64,000 nt of DNA from Marinobacterium litorale DSM 23545 (GCF_000428985.1 NZ_AUAZ01000016.1:39774-103773); one strand, 5' to 3'; numbered from the stretch's first letter, positions 25,639-35,188 are shown. The notes: generated by a model not told the origin, from the sequence alone. Translations and numbers: made by a program.

Positions 25639-28152
25639 TCAGAAATCAAAATCGCTGGTAAAGGACCGCCGCATCAAATACCTGAGCGACTTGTATTCCT
25701 TGTAGTGGGAGGTGCCGGCGTGCTGTTCTTCCAGCTTTAGGAAAACCTCCTGGCCATTAGCCTCGTCCGCCTTGCGGCTGAGCACAAAGCGCACCTGAAG
25801 CTCCCGCTCGCGGGGGTTCTCCGAGGTCAGGTCAAACGACAGCTCGTGACTGTCCGAAATCAACTCCCCTGACTGGGTATAAATCCCGGCCCGCAGGTGG
25901 CGAGGCTGTACTTTCTCGGTAACCGGCCCGGACTGATACACGGTGACGGCCAGTTGGCCGGAAGTGATCACCGAGCTGGCCCCACGCAGGATGTCCACTT
26001 CAACGGCGCTGACATCACTCTGGCGCTTCTTATTGACCTTCAGGACCGGAATCACCACCTCCTGAAGGGATGCGCCGCCATGCACAAAGCGGCTGCCAGA
26101 GCCTTTAAGGCGCAGCCGGTTGATAGACTTGGGAATCTGCACTTCCATATCGCCATCCAGCCCAAGCTGCTCAGACGAGAAGTGATGGAACGCCGGAGAG
26201 GCGGACAGCCCCTTACCCAGCACGAACCGACGGTCCCGGTAGCGAATATCATCGCCAGAAACGGCATCACCCAGGAAGTCACTCTCATCCAGCTCACGGT
26301 TCTGGTAAATAAAGCCATGATCAGCGGTGATCAGCAGGTTATTGGCGTTGGCCGCTGTGAGTTTCTTGATCAGACGAATCAGGTCATCCAGGGTTTGTTC
26401 TGCGGCTTCAAAGGCCTGCCCCTCTGAATGCATCTTGTCGCCGGTGTGATCGATGCGGTTGTGGTATATGTACAGCACATCATTACCTTTGAGCAGCTCC
26501 CGGCTGTCGTCCCGGTTGAGCTGCATAAAATCCTCCGCCTTGACGGCCTGGCCCCGCCCATCCAGGGCGGCTTGCAGGATTTTGGTACGATTGACTGTAC
26601 CCTGTGAGCTTTGTCCATCCACCAGTACCGTACCGGTATCATTGTCGGCGATCGCCAAGGACTTGTTGGGCAGCAGCGCCGCCATGCCGAGCTGGGTATA
26701 GCTGGGAAGGGTTGAGAGAGCCGGCTCGAGCTCCGCGCTGTAGCGATCCTCCTGCCGGATAAGGCCCAGCAGCTCGTCACCAATCTCGTAGCGCATGGCG
26801 TCGGAAATGATCACGCAGATCCGTTTGTCCTTGCGCAGGTACGGGCGAACCCAGTGCTCGAAAAAGGCTTTTTGCTGAACGACCGGATAGGCCTCCCAAC
26901 GCGGCGCGGCGTCCACGTGAACCTGGAAGCCATCGCCCAGCTTGAGCAGGTAGTTGTTGGAATACAGATTCTCCACCTGCTCACTGAGCTCGCCCATCAA
27001 CGATGCCTGGCCAGACATGCGCACATGGTAGGTAAACTTGCGATAGAGCTGATCCAATTGGAACCAGGAGCGGCTGTATCGCTGAACGCCGTCGGAGAGG
27101 CTGTCCATGGTGAGACGAGCCTCACCGAGCATCTGGACAAAACGGGCCGCAAACTCAATGGCTTCATACAGGTGGCGGAACTCCCCGTACCAATGGCCCT
27201 GGCGCCGCTGCCGCACCCACAGTGCCACATCACCGCTGGTGACCGTGCGGCCTACCACCGCCCGCACCAGGTCACTGATAATCTTCTGGTCGATTAGCCG
27301 GAAGTAGTCCAGCTCAACCAGGTCACGGAAATCCCGCTTACCGAGATCCTGCTCAATGCCCAGCACCTCGGCACACTCGGCAGACAGGGTTTCAAACCCC
27401 TGCTCGAACTGCCGGCTGTCTTTCCAGCGCTTGAGGAACACCAGGGCGTCGCCGGTCAGTTTGACTTCGCCATCGGTGCGCTCTCCACCCACAGTCATGG
27501 CGTAGCAGGACTTGAACAGCTCAATCACGAAGTCGCGAAGGCTGGGTTCACTGGCCTCGTAGCCGTAGAAACGGGTCAGTTGTTCCCACAGGAAGCTATC
27601 CAAGCCGCACCGTTCGATCAGCCTGATGCCATCATCGCGCTCTTCCGCCAGTTGCTGCAGCAGGGTTTCCACCACCGAGTCCATACGGGGCTCACTACCG
27701 GCACACACGGCCAGCATCTTCAGGCGCAGCTGGCCGGCAGTGTCATCCAGCTTCAGCAACTTCTTCAGCGCCTCCTTGCGCTTGATCGCCTGGAAAAATT
27801 CCGCGTGGGCCTGGGCCACCTCGGCGAACTCCAGGCCCAGCTCCAGTTCGGACAGCCAGATGGCCACCTGGTCAGTCCGGAACTCGCCGTGGGCCAACTG
27901 CACATCCAGCAACCAGTTATCCAGATCCTCCGGCTGCGGACCTTCTTTGTATAGAAGAAACCTCTGTTCCGGTGACTCTCGCAAAATACGGTATTTCAGG
28001 CCGTACTCGTTGTTCGCGATCTCCAGCTTCTCCACGTCCGTGATGGAAACCGCCTCGAAGTCACTGCGCAACTCTTGCTTGGTGTCGTACCAGAACACGA
28101 TGCGGTGCTTATCGAACAGTCGGCTCAGAGCCTGGTTAATACGATCACTCAT
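25639..28152 (-). CDS. pglZ: BREX phosphatase-like protein PglZ
   Basis: 837 residues with the PglZ domain of the alkaline phosphatase superfamily: metal-site motifs CVIISDAMRYEIGDEL near residue 440 and LLITADHGFIYQNREL near 610. The N-terminal half is helical, and the C-terminal part contains beta-rich segments. PglZ is the hallmark gene of BREX and is needed, with PglX, for methylation and defence. Overlaps pglX by four bases. Confidence 0.95.
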   Translation of the reverse strand: MSDRINQALSRLFDKHRIVFWYDTKQELRSDFEAVSITDVEKLEIANNEYGLKYRILRESPEQRFLLYKEGPQPEDLDNWLLDVQLAHGEFRTDQVAIWLSELELGLEFAEVAQAHAEFFQAIKRKEALKKLLKLDDTAGQLRLKMLAVCAGSEPRMDSVVETLLQQLAEERDDGIRLIERCGLDSFLWEQLTRFYGYEASEPSLRDFVIELFKSCYAMTVGGERTDGEVKLTGDALVFLKRWKDSRQFEQGFETLSAECAEVLGIEQDLGKRDFRDLVELDYFRLIDQKIISDLVRAVVGRTVTSGDVALWVRQRRQGHWYGEFRHLYEAIEFAARFVQMLGEARLTMDSLSDGVQRYSRSWFQLDQLYRKFTYHVRMSGQASLMGELSEQVENLYSNNYLLKLGDGFQVHVDAAPRWEAYPVVQQKAFFEHWVRPYLRKDKRICVIISDAMRYEIGDELLGLIRQEDRYSAELEPALSTLPSYTQLGMAALLPNKSLAIADNDTGTVLVDGQSSQGTVNRTKILQAALDGRGQAVKAEDFMQLNRDDSRELLKGNDVLYIYHNRIDHTGDKMHSEGQAFEAAEQTLDDLIRLIKKLTAANANNLLITADHGFIYQNRELDESDFLGDAVSGDDIRYRDRRFVLGKGLSASPAFHHFSSEQLGLDGDMEVQIPKSINRLRLKGSGSRFVHGGASLQEVVIPVLKVNKKRQSDVSAVEVDILRGASSVITSGQLAVTVYQSGPVTEKVQPRHLRAGIYTQSGELISDSHELSFDLTSENPRERELQVRFVLSRKADEANGQEVFLKLEEQHAGTSHYKEYKSLRYLMRRSFTSDFDF

Positions 28153-31100
28153 TGGCTTAACCCAGTAATCTTCTTTAAAGCTTCGCCGAACTTCGGATAA
28201 TTGGCCTTCACTCCTTCATCGAGATCAATTTCCACCTGTTTGGTGGCCAACGGGTAAAGCACGTTCCGCTCGTACTCATCTAATTCGATTAGTGTCTTGT
28301 TAATTTTCTCGATTTCTTTAATAGCGTTGGTTTTTTCTACCGGTGTTGCATCTTTGCTAATACTCTTCTCTTCCCAGTGCTCTTTTTCATTAAGGAGTTT
28401 TTCATCTTTGAAGTCGCGCAGATATTTCAGCACCACGCTTACTGTATGGGGACGGTAGCGGTGCATGTATATCAGTGCGTTGAATGAGCCCTTGGGTGAG
28501 GTGAACAGCCAGTAGATGGGGCGCTTTTTATAACCAGCTCGATAAGATTTATTCGTGGCAATATGATCGTTGTAAAACTCGCCAAGAAAATAGTCGCGGA
28601 TGCCGTAGTTCAGCCTGCCTTTGATGTTCAGCGCCTGCTCAACAAAGCGGAGGTTCTCCTCGTAATGCTCGTCGCCAAAGGCCACACGCAAGAATTCACG
28701 GAAGCGCTCTGTGATATCGTCAGTAAACCAGTCGCCGTGGAGCATAGGGATGACGTTGTCCTCATCGGGCCGGAAGCTGGGCTCCGGAACCTGCTTGAGG
28801 TAGTCCTCGATGGTCTCACCCTGGTTGGCCAGGATCAGTCCCGGCTTGTCCAGCGCATAACGGCCGAACATGCAGCCCACGGCGTAGGAAACCAGCTCAC
28901 GCATGGTATCAGCCAAGAGTAGCGCCTCCAGTTCATCCTCGCTCTTGTCGTTGCCGTAGCGGTAGCGCGGGTTGCAGGTCAGGGTGATCTCGTTGAGTTG
29001 GACTTCGGGCGTCAGCTCATCCTGCAGGCCGTAAGTATCAATGAAGATCCGGTTGTTCTCTTCCTCCAACCGTTGCATCTCAAGCGTTACCTCTCTCCAG
29101 TGTGCACGAAGCTTCTGGTAGGTATCTTTCAAGGTTGGCTGACGGTAGTTTCGATGCAGCAATTCCGCCAAACGGAAATCCCAAGATGTCTCATAGGCAT
29201 CCCAGTCTATTTTACCAAGGGATATCAAACGATTAACATTGGCATCCAAGTGCTGCCTACTATTTTCAGGGCGCAGAAACGGAACTCGTGCCATATCTCC
29301 AACCTGAAACGTGGTGGTTGGATTGAGAATTTGCATAAACCCAAGCATTAGCTTGCTATTCATCAATCCGATCACTTGCTTCAACATGTTTCTTTCTGGG
29401 AAGCCTGAAGAGCCTTTAACGTCAAAAATAAAACCATTAGGTGCGTGTCTCGCAGCGAATGAGTTTGTAGTTATGTCAGCCCATGTGATTCCCTCCCTGA
29501 AGTAATATTCCGTATTTTGAGGTCTGGATCGTACTTTGCCGTTCTCGTCCTTAAAATTTCGGATGCGGGTTCCGTCATCTTCCCAATCAACGACATACTC
29601 ACAGTTACCGTACCACTTACGCCAGTCGCCACCCTTGTTGTATGGGAACCACTTTAAGCTCGTTTCAGATGCCTCATCGCGTGATGCGAGCCCAAAGCCA
29701 ATCTCTTTTATAGAGATTTCATGCCACGCTCTCATGAATATGTCATTTGATCCTGTTTGCAAACCAACTCTAGGCTTTACAACCTCTCCAAATAAAGTAG
29801 CATTGGCGAAGACTTGACGAACAGTATCACTTACCCAGTAAGCAATAGGACTACCCGGTATCTTCTTGAAATCTTCTGTTGAGGCGAGAAAAGGATTTGA
29901 GCGTCGTTCTCTAAGATTCGCATCCTTCTCCGCCTCACTTTTACCGTCAGAGAGTTTCAGAAAAGACCCTTTGGATTTGGTTCTTCTTGAATCAGTTATT
30001 ACAAACGCAGTAGTTGAGACAACCTCCCCACCAATACTATCGAAGGCCCTTGCGCCTAAATGAGCCATGGAAGCAATTGTGTATTTATCGAGAATAGTGG
30101 TGCGCAAGGTCTCAAATGAAGATAAAAACATCCAGCTTTGCATGGTTATCATTGCAACTGAACCGCACTTTTTAGTCAGATCTAGATTACGCTCGATAAA
30201 CATTGCAAATAGATCTGATTTGCTGCTTGGGTAATTATTCTTTGCGAATGCTTGCAATCGCCCCGCCATGCTTCTATTGCCCATATAAGGCGGATTGGCA
30301 ATTACCACGTGGTAATTAGGGCTCAGGTATTCGGCCTGTCTCAAGACTTGCAGAACCTTTTGATGAGTCATGCTGATAAACAGCTGCCCGGAGACATCCT
30401 TTGACTCGACAACTCTTAACATACCGGAGGCGTTAGTGATATCGGGACGGATCAGAGAGCCGAAGTTATCGGCCTCCTCGAACTGGCGAAGGGTAGTGAG
30501 CATCGGCTCAGTGAATAGGTCGTGCCCGACGAAGTCCATGTATTCTTTCAGTTCACCATCTTCAAAATGTACACTCCCAAGGACACAAACATTGGGCTGA
30601 ACCGGCTTACGAAAGAACCGGCGTTGCTTGGCCCGCGCCTTCATCGTTAGTGCAAAAGCGGCCAATTCTCCAGCACGCTCGTCGATCTCAATGCCGTATA
30701 GGTTGTGAGTCAGAATCTGGGCTGGAATATCGCTAGGTTCGTAGCCTTCCTCTTCGTAAATGGCATACAGCAAATCGAAGGCATACGTCAGCATGTGTCC
30801 CGAGCCGCAGGCCGGGTCACAGATCTTGATCTCTTCCGGGCCACTGATCCGCAAAAAGTCGGTCTCGGGCTCTTCCGGCTTGATGTAGTAATCCATCTGC
30901 TCGATCAAGCCAGAATCAGGGCGATTTAGCATCCAGAGGCGCCCCAGAGAGTTTTCCACCAAATAGCGGACAATCCAGTGCGGCGTGAACAGCTGGGTCG
31001 CCGCCGGGATATTCTCGGGAGTAACCTTCTTGTTTTTCTTGAGGTCAGCAAATACCTGGTCTTTCTTCTCGGAGATATAGAACTGATACAGCCAACCGAT

Positions 31101-31688
31101 TACCTCAACATCCTGGCAGGCGTCCGGTGTCATGGCTTCACGGGTATAGGCCAGGATCGAGTTGCCCGAAAGCAGATCATCCGGCATTAAAAGCTCGGTG
31201 TAATCGTCAATGCGTTCGAAAAGGAACGGCATGGCGCCGTACCAGTGGTTGCAAGCGGCAACGACTAGCAAACGATAGGCCTCTCCCTGTGGGTCTTGGC
31301 TGGGCGATTTGCCGTCCAGCAGGGCGAAGATCTTTTGACGGGTTGGTTCCGGCACCATTTCTTCATTGATGTGGCCCATTTTGGCATCAGCCAAAATCTC
31401 AGGCTGGAACTGCCCTTCAGCAGGGGAAACTATGCCAATGCGGTTGTAGCGGTTCACATCCATGAATCGCAGCGCGCAGAAGCGGTTAAACCAAATATAG
31501 GCTACCCGCTCGATAAGCTGTTCCTTGTCCTGGTCGGCTATCGCCTTTTCGAGCCTTTTGATCGCCGCCGGGCTTTCCCGCCGGGCAGGACTCTCCTCGG
31601 CCAATACCAGTTTGAGCTTAGCTGTAACCTGTTCGAGCAGGCTCCGTCGAGCGAATTGGGCGAATTTTTTAAGTTTCGATGTTTCCAT
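28149..31688 (-). CDS. pglX: BREX type 1 adenine-specific DNA methyltransferase PglX
   Basis: 1179 residues, the usual length. S-adenosylmethionine motif CDPACGSGHMLTYAFDLL near residue 285 and catalytic NPPYMG near 465 mark a gamma-class N6-adenine methyltransferase; the long C-terminal half carries target recognition. In BREX it methylates a non-palindromic hexamer on one strand to mark self DNA. Lies three bases after the nuclease-like gene. The middle part (around 29100-30300) is locally richer in A+T than its neighbours, consistent with exchange of the target-recognition region. Confidence 0.96.
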   Translation of the reverse strand: METSKLKKFAQFARRSLLEQVTAKLKLVLAEESPARRESPAAIKRLEKAIADQDKEQLIERVAYIWFNRFCALRFMDVNRYNRIGIVSPAEGQFQPEILADAKMGHINEEMVPEPTRQKIFALLDGKSPSQDPQGEAYRLLVVAACNHWYGAMPFLFERIDDYTELLMPDDLLSGNSILAYTREAMTPDACQDVEVIGWLYQFYISEKKDQVFADLKKNKKVTPENIPAATQLFTPHWIVRYLVENSLGRLWMLNRPDSGLIEQMDYYIKPEEPETDFLRISGPEEIKICDPACGSGHMLTYAFDLLYAIYEEEGYEPSDIPAQILTHNLYGIEIDERAGELAAFALTMKARAKQRRFFRKPVQPNVCVLGSVHFEDGELKEYMDFVGHDLFTEPMLTTLRQFEEADNFGSLIRPDITNASGMLRVVESKDVSGQLFISMTHQKVLQVLRQAEYLSPNYHVVIANPPYMGNRSMAGRLQAFAKNNYPSSKSDLFAMFIERNLDLTKKCGSVAMITMQSWMFLSSFETLRTTILDKYTIASMAHLGARAFDSIGGEVVSTTAFVITDSRRTKSKGSFLKLSDGKSEAEKDANLRERRSNPFLASTEDFKKIPGSPIAYWVSDTVRQVFANATLFGEVVKPRVGLQTGSNDIFMRAWHEISIKEIGFGLASRDEASETSLKWFPYNKGGDWRKWYGNCEYVVDWEDDGTRIRNFKDENGKVRSRPQNTEYYFREGITWADITTNSFAARHAPNGFIFDVKGSSGFPERNMLKQVIGLMNSKLMLGFMQILNPTTTFQVGDMARVPFLRPENSRQHLDANVNRLISLGKIDWDAYETSWDFRLAELLHRNYRQPTLKDTYQKLRAHWREVTLEMQRLEEENNRIFIDTYGLQDELTPEVQLNEITLTCNPRYRYGNDKSEDELEALLLADTMRELVSYAVGCMFGRYALDKPGLILANQGETIEDYLKQVPEPSFRPDEDNVIPMLHGDWFTDDITERFREFLRVAFGDEHYEENLRFVEQALNIKGRLNYGIRDYFLGEFYNDHIATNKSYRAGYKKRPIYWLFTSPKGSFNALIYMHRYRPHTVSVVLKYLRDFKDEKLLNEKEHWEEKSISKDATPVEKTNAIKEIEKINKTLIELDEYERNVLYPLATKQVEIDLDEGVKANYPKFGEALKKITGLSQ

Positions 31689-31691
31689 GAA

Positions 31692-32189
31692 TTAGGCTCC
31701 CGCGCTTATTCTGCGGACGGTATGGGGTCCAAATTGTTTCTTGTACTGGTCCAGATTGAGAATGACGCACGCCTGTGCAAACGGCAGAGACCAGTCTTTG
31801 TGATTCAACGGCAGGCAGCGGTGCAGCTGATCTTGTTTGGCGAGCAGCAATGCGGGATCGAGAGCGGCCATGGAAAGCAGGACGATATAATGAACGGGTT
31901 TTCCCGCCTTACCGCTGAGGGCTCGGAACCAGAGGCTGTCTCTATACTTCCCCGCCAATTCGGGTATCAAATTGCCACTGACGAGCTTTTGTCTGAATGC
32001 TTCAGGATTGGTCGCGACAGGGTTGTCAGGGTCTTTTACTTCCACAAAAACCAAGCGATCCTCATACTCTGCAATAAAATCAACGCGCTTCATGGTGCTT
32101 TGCCCATGTAGCGCGTCGTCATCGAAGCGGACGGCTTCAATAGCATCGCTGAAATCGAATTCCAGATCGTCCTCGGAGAGAAGAGTCAT
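31692..32189 (-). CDS. Small PD-(D/E)XK nuclease-like protein within BREX
   Basis: 165 residues. The segment VDFIAEYEDRLVFVEVKD places Asp37 twelve residues before Glu50-x-Lys52, the core of the PD-(D/E)XK nuclease fold (two strands with D...ExK). The rest is a compact alpha/beta protein ending near QYKKQFGPHTVRRISAGA. It overlaps the AAA ATPase gene by four bases and precedes pglX by three. I infer a two-component ATPase-nuclease unit embedded in BREX. It is too short and lacks the features of AriB (DUF4435/TOPRIM) of PARIS. Confidence 0.75.
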   Translation of the reverse strand: MTLLSEDDLEFDFSDAIEAVRFDDDALHGQSTMKRVDFIAEYEDRLVFVEVKDPDNPVATNPEAFRQKLVSGNLIPELAGKYRDSLWFRALSGKAGKPVHYIVLLSMAALDPALLLAKQDQLHRCLPLNHKDWSLPFAQACVILNLDQYKKQFGPHTVRRISAGA

Positions 32190-33355
32190 ACCTTTCCCCC
32201 GAGCGAGCGCTTGATCTCTTCGTCGTATAAATCATTGAACGTGTTCGCTATGGCATTGTTATCCAGCTCTTTATAGCTATCCGCTGATTGAATAGTGACT
32301 CGGTCACCCTCGTTGACCAAGGCATGGAAGCGAATGTGATCCCCCTGGCCCGGTCGGACCAGCAGGTCAAACCATTTGAGCAGTACATAATCATGGGTGG
32401 CGAGAATGACCTGCTGGTTATTTCGAGCGAGCTCCAGAAGAACCTGAACAAGCAGCTTCATCAGCTTGGGGTTCATATTGGATTCTGGTTCGTCCCAGAA
32501 CAGGGGGCCACTGGAACCAGGAGACAGCACGCCGTTACTTAGCAACCTGTGCAGAATACCGATCTTTCTGAAGCCTTCCGCTGTCATGCTGCTGGAGTAC
32601 TGACGACCGCTTTCTGCGACGAACTCCGTCACTGTGGAGTCCTGATACGCTTGGGCGGACTTGGAATTGGTTCGTTTAGGAGAGGGCTTTTCCCGATATT
32701 CACCTGGCTGGAAGCAGAAGCCGCCGTTTTCCCACTGATAACGGCCACCAATCAGGCTGACCAATTGCGGAACGATCGAACTCAGCCTCGGATCTTGGTT
32801 GATTCGCACGTCCAGGTCGTCATCACTGGATTTGGTCAGGGCCTTGGCAAGATCGACGTAGCCATCATCGAATATCAGCTCAACCGTCTTCTGATCGTGT
32901 GTTTCGTCGGCCATACCCTTGACCAGAGAGAGCACTTCTTTGGTTGGGATGAACACTGGCTCAGCCCGGTACTTGGCGTAGCTTTGCGAATCCTTGATCG
33001 AAAGTTCAGAGGAGTTGTTGAAAAAGGTCGCGTTGACCTTCTGCCCCTCTGCAAACTGTGCGGTTAAACTGGCGTGCTCCCTGGCCCCGTGGAGGTGCAT
33101 CTTCCCGAGCTTGTCATCCAGAGGCATGAACAGGCGTAAGAACTTGGTAGTTAAGGCCGCTTCGAGCTCGGCTTTACCGAGATCCGGCTTGCTCTTGAAA
33201 AACGATGCGCCGGCACAAAGCCCATAGGCCGCCTTGAGCAAGTGTGTTTTGCCGGTACCGTTTTCACCAATGATCACGTTGATCTTGGGTGAGAAATCGA
33301 TGTTCAGATCACCGAATGACGTAAAGTTTTTGAGTTCAAGCCGGTCTATCATCAT
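32186..33355 (-). CDS. ABC-type AAA ATPase (AAA_21/OLD-like) within BREX
   Basis: About 389 residues from the ATG at 33355 (GGGAAG precedes; an ATG one codon on is equally possible). IDRLELKNFTSFGDLNIDF then Walker A GENGTGKTH near residue 30, Walker B LFWDEPESNMNP near 283 and the H-loop ATHDY near 318, an arrangement of ABC/SMC-like ATPases that partner effector nucleases in OLD, Gabija, Septu and PARIS systems. No TOPRIM domain is attached; the effector would be the overlapping PD-(D/E)XK gene. A strong stem-loop separates it from the upstream AlbA_2 gene. Confidence 0.85.
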   Translation of the reverse strand: MMIDRLELKNFTSFGDLNIDFSPKINVIIGENGTGKTHLLKAAYGLCAGASFFKSKPDLGKAELEAALTTKFLRLFMPLDDKLGKMHLHGAREHASLTAQFAEGQKVNATFFNNSSELSIKDSQSYAKYRAEPVFIPTKEVLSLVKGMADETHDQKTVELIFDDGYVDLAKALTKSSDDDLDVRINQDPRLSSIVPQLVSLIGGRYQWENGGFCFQPGEYREKPSPKRTNSKSAQAYQDSTVTEFVAESGRQYSSSMTAEGFRKIGILHRLLSNGVLSPGSSGPLFWDEPESNMNPKLMKLLVQVLLELARNNQQVILATHDYVLLKWFDLLVRPGQGDHIRFHALVNEGDRVTIQSADSYKELDNNAIANTFNDLYDEEIKRSLGGKV

Positions 33356-33422
33356 TACTTCCCGATTGTTCACTATCCCCTGATCCAGCACCCGGTCGGC
33401 CACTGCCCTCACTTGCACGCGG

Positions 33423-33475
33423 AAATACGCGCGGCGCTCGTATCCGCTCGTATTTTTCGTGCGCCGCACGTATTT
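33423..33475 (-). promoter_or_regulatory. 15-bp inverted repeat between AlbA_2 gene and ATPase gene
   Basis: 33423-33437 and 33461-33475 form arms of 15 bases (minus strand AAATACGTGCGGCGC with GCGCCGCGCGTATTT), one G-U pair, loop of 23 bases. It starts right after the AlbA_2 stop codon. There is no U-run after it, so it is not a classical terminator; it may stabilise or attenuate the transcript and uncouple the two cassettes. Confidence 0.65.
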
Positions 33476-33477
33476 TA

Positions 33478-35148
33478 TCAGCTTCGCTCATATCGAGTCC
33501 CCTTCCCCTGGCCTACCGGGCGTATCACACCCTTGTCTTTCAAGCGGTTGAGCAGCCGAGTGGCTTGGAAAGGGCTGATATGGCACAGATCAGCGGCATC
33601 CGCTCGTTTGATGCTGCCGTGGGTATCGATGAAATTCAGCACCATCTGCTCCTGTTGGATGGCATCGAACCCCGCCTGGCGAACGTAGGCCGCCTTCTGT
33701 CCCGCCCCCCGGTAAACCTTGGCGCTCAGGGTGTAAGTGCGGCCCTTGCCGGTGCCGTGGGCTTCCACCATGCCTGCTTCCACCAGCTTTTCCAGGGTGC
33801 CCCGGACCACGGTTTCGGGCTTTTGCACGGATTTGGCCAGGTCCGCCGTTCTTAAGCGCCGCTCATTGCGCAGCCGGGACAGGATGATCAGGCTGTCGAT
33901 GGGCATGGCGGCGCCGGTCTGTTCCTCACGCTCGACGATCATCCGCAGGAATTCGGCGTCCGCGTCCGCTGCGCTCATGCGCACGGAGACGGTGTGAGCG
34001 GACGACATGGAGTAGTCGGGGGCGGTGCGCCCGTAGCGGAGCATACCCTCGAAGATCCGGTCGATGCCTCGGCCAGTGCGTTCGGCCAGGCCAATGCGCT
34101 TGATGATGTCAGCCAGCAATGGGTTACGGGAGCGAGGGTCAGCCACCAGCAGGTTGTCCAGGTTGACGCCCTCCACAAAACCACCGGGATTGCTGATGCT
34201 CAGGCCGTCGTCGTCCAGTTTGACGTGCACGGCACCCAGGGCGCTGTAGTCGCGGTGAACCAGGGCGTTTACGAAGGCTTCCCGGAAGGCTCGACGGTCG
34301 AAGTTGGGGATGGGCACGCGAAACAGCCCGACCTGAATCTCCTCTTCCTCCACCCGGGCGCGGAACAGCACTTCGACCTCTTCAAACGTCTCCAGCAGCG
34401 GTTTGCGGTAGAACTCGTTGACCAGCACATCGGTACCGCGCAGCACCTGGAAGGCTACCTCGTGGGAGGGTAGGTGTTGCCGGAGCTGCATCTCACTCCC
34501 TAGCAGCAACAGGCCTGCAACCGTAGGGCGGCGCATGCCTCCCACGCTCACAGTCAGCCCCAGGGCGCCGTCCAGCTCATCATCCGCCAGGGGCATCAGG
34601 CTCTGGTCGCCACCGTACTTCTTGATGGCGTTGCGGATGCGGATGCGCTGAATCGGGTCCAGGTCCTCAACCGCGAGGTTTTCCACCGGCAAGGCCGAGG
34701 GGTCCGTTACCCCCAAGCTTGACTGGCGCTGAACAAACTCATGGGGGTAGAAGGGCACAGCCTCTGGAGTGCCGTCCATTCTCAGGCGCCGACGTTGCAG
34801 CAGGCCATCCGAAGTGGACACCAGCTGCCGGGACTTGGGCACCTGGATCCTGGCAATAGGTTGCCCGTCCAGCTCCAGGGACTCAACGCGCACAGCCAGC
34901 GAGGGAATGGTCTTGTTGGCAATCAGCGCGGGCAGGCCGGCGAGGTTGCGGTGATTGGCATGCAGCCCAGTCGGGGTGCCATCGTCTTCAACGCCCAGGA
35001 ACAGGTCGCCGCCCTCGGTGTTGGCCAGGGCCACCACCGCAGCTACCAGATCCCGGTCCGGCAGGCTTTTGACGTCGCTTTTGAACTCGACGGCAAGGCT
35101 TTCGCCGCCGCGAATGAGCGCCTGGATTTCCTGTTCGGCTTCGTGCAT
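33478..35148 (-). CDS. AlbA_2 / HATPase_c_4-like regulator with winged helices, inside BREX
   Basis: 556 residues from the ATG at 35148 (GGGGA upstream). AlbA_2 domain: SLAVEFKSDVKSLPDRDLVA near residue 17 and GGDLFLGVEDDGTPTGLHAN; GHKL-like region: FREAFVNALVHRDYSALGA and RTGRGIDRIFEGM; the C-terminus has two winged-helix segments (RRLRTADLAKSVQKPETVV; IKRADAADLCHISPFQATR). Commonly annotated as a DNA-binding or transcriptional regulator or RecG-like protein. It lies 40 bases after brxC and may regulate the operon or act as a defence component. It is related in layout to the 17826-19502 protein. Confidence 0.8.
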   Translation of the reverse strand: MHEAEQEIQALIRGGESLAVEFKSDVKSLPDRDLVAAVVALANTEGGDLFLGVEDDGTPTGLHANHRNLAGLPALIANKTIPSLAVRVESLELDGQPIARIQVPKSRQLVSTSDGLLQRRRLRMDGTPEAVPFYPHEFVQRQSSLGVTDPSALPVENLAVEDLDPIQRIRIRNAIKKYGGDQSLMPLADDELDGALGLTVSVGGMRRPTVAGLLLLGSEMQLRQHLPSHEVAFQVLRGTDVLVNEFYRKPLLETFEEVEVLFRARVEEEEIQVGLFRVPIPNFDRRAFREAFVNALVHRDYSALGAVHVKLDDDGLSISNPGGFVEGVNLDNLLVADPRSRNPLLADIIKRIGLAERTGRGIDRIFEGMLRYGRTAPDYSMSSAHTVSVRMSAADADAEFLRMIVEREEQTGAAMPIDSLIILSRLRNERRLRTADLAKSVQKPETVVRGTLEKLVEAGMVEAHGTGKGRTYTLSAKVYRGAGQKAAYVRQAGFDAIQQEQMVLNFIDTHGSIKRADAADLCHISPFQATRLLNRLKDKGVIRPVGQGKGTRYERS

Positions 35149-35188
35149 GGCTATCCCCAACTTTGACCGATTAGACGGTTCGGCACGC

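Noticed and set aside
31692..33355. Calling the embedded ATPase-nuclease pair a PARIS system
   Set aside because: The ATPase could be AriA-like, but the second protein is only 165 residues with a D-ExK core and shows no AriB (DUF4435/TOPRIM-like) features.
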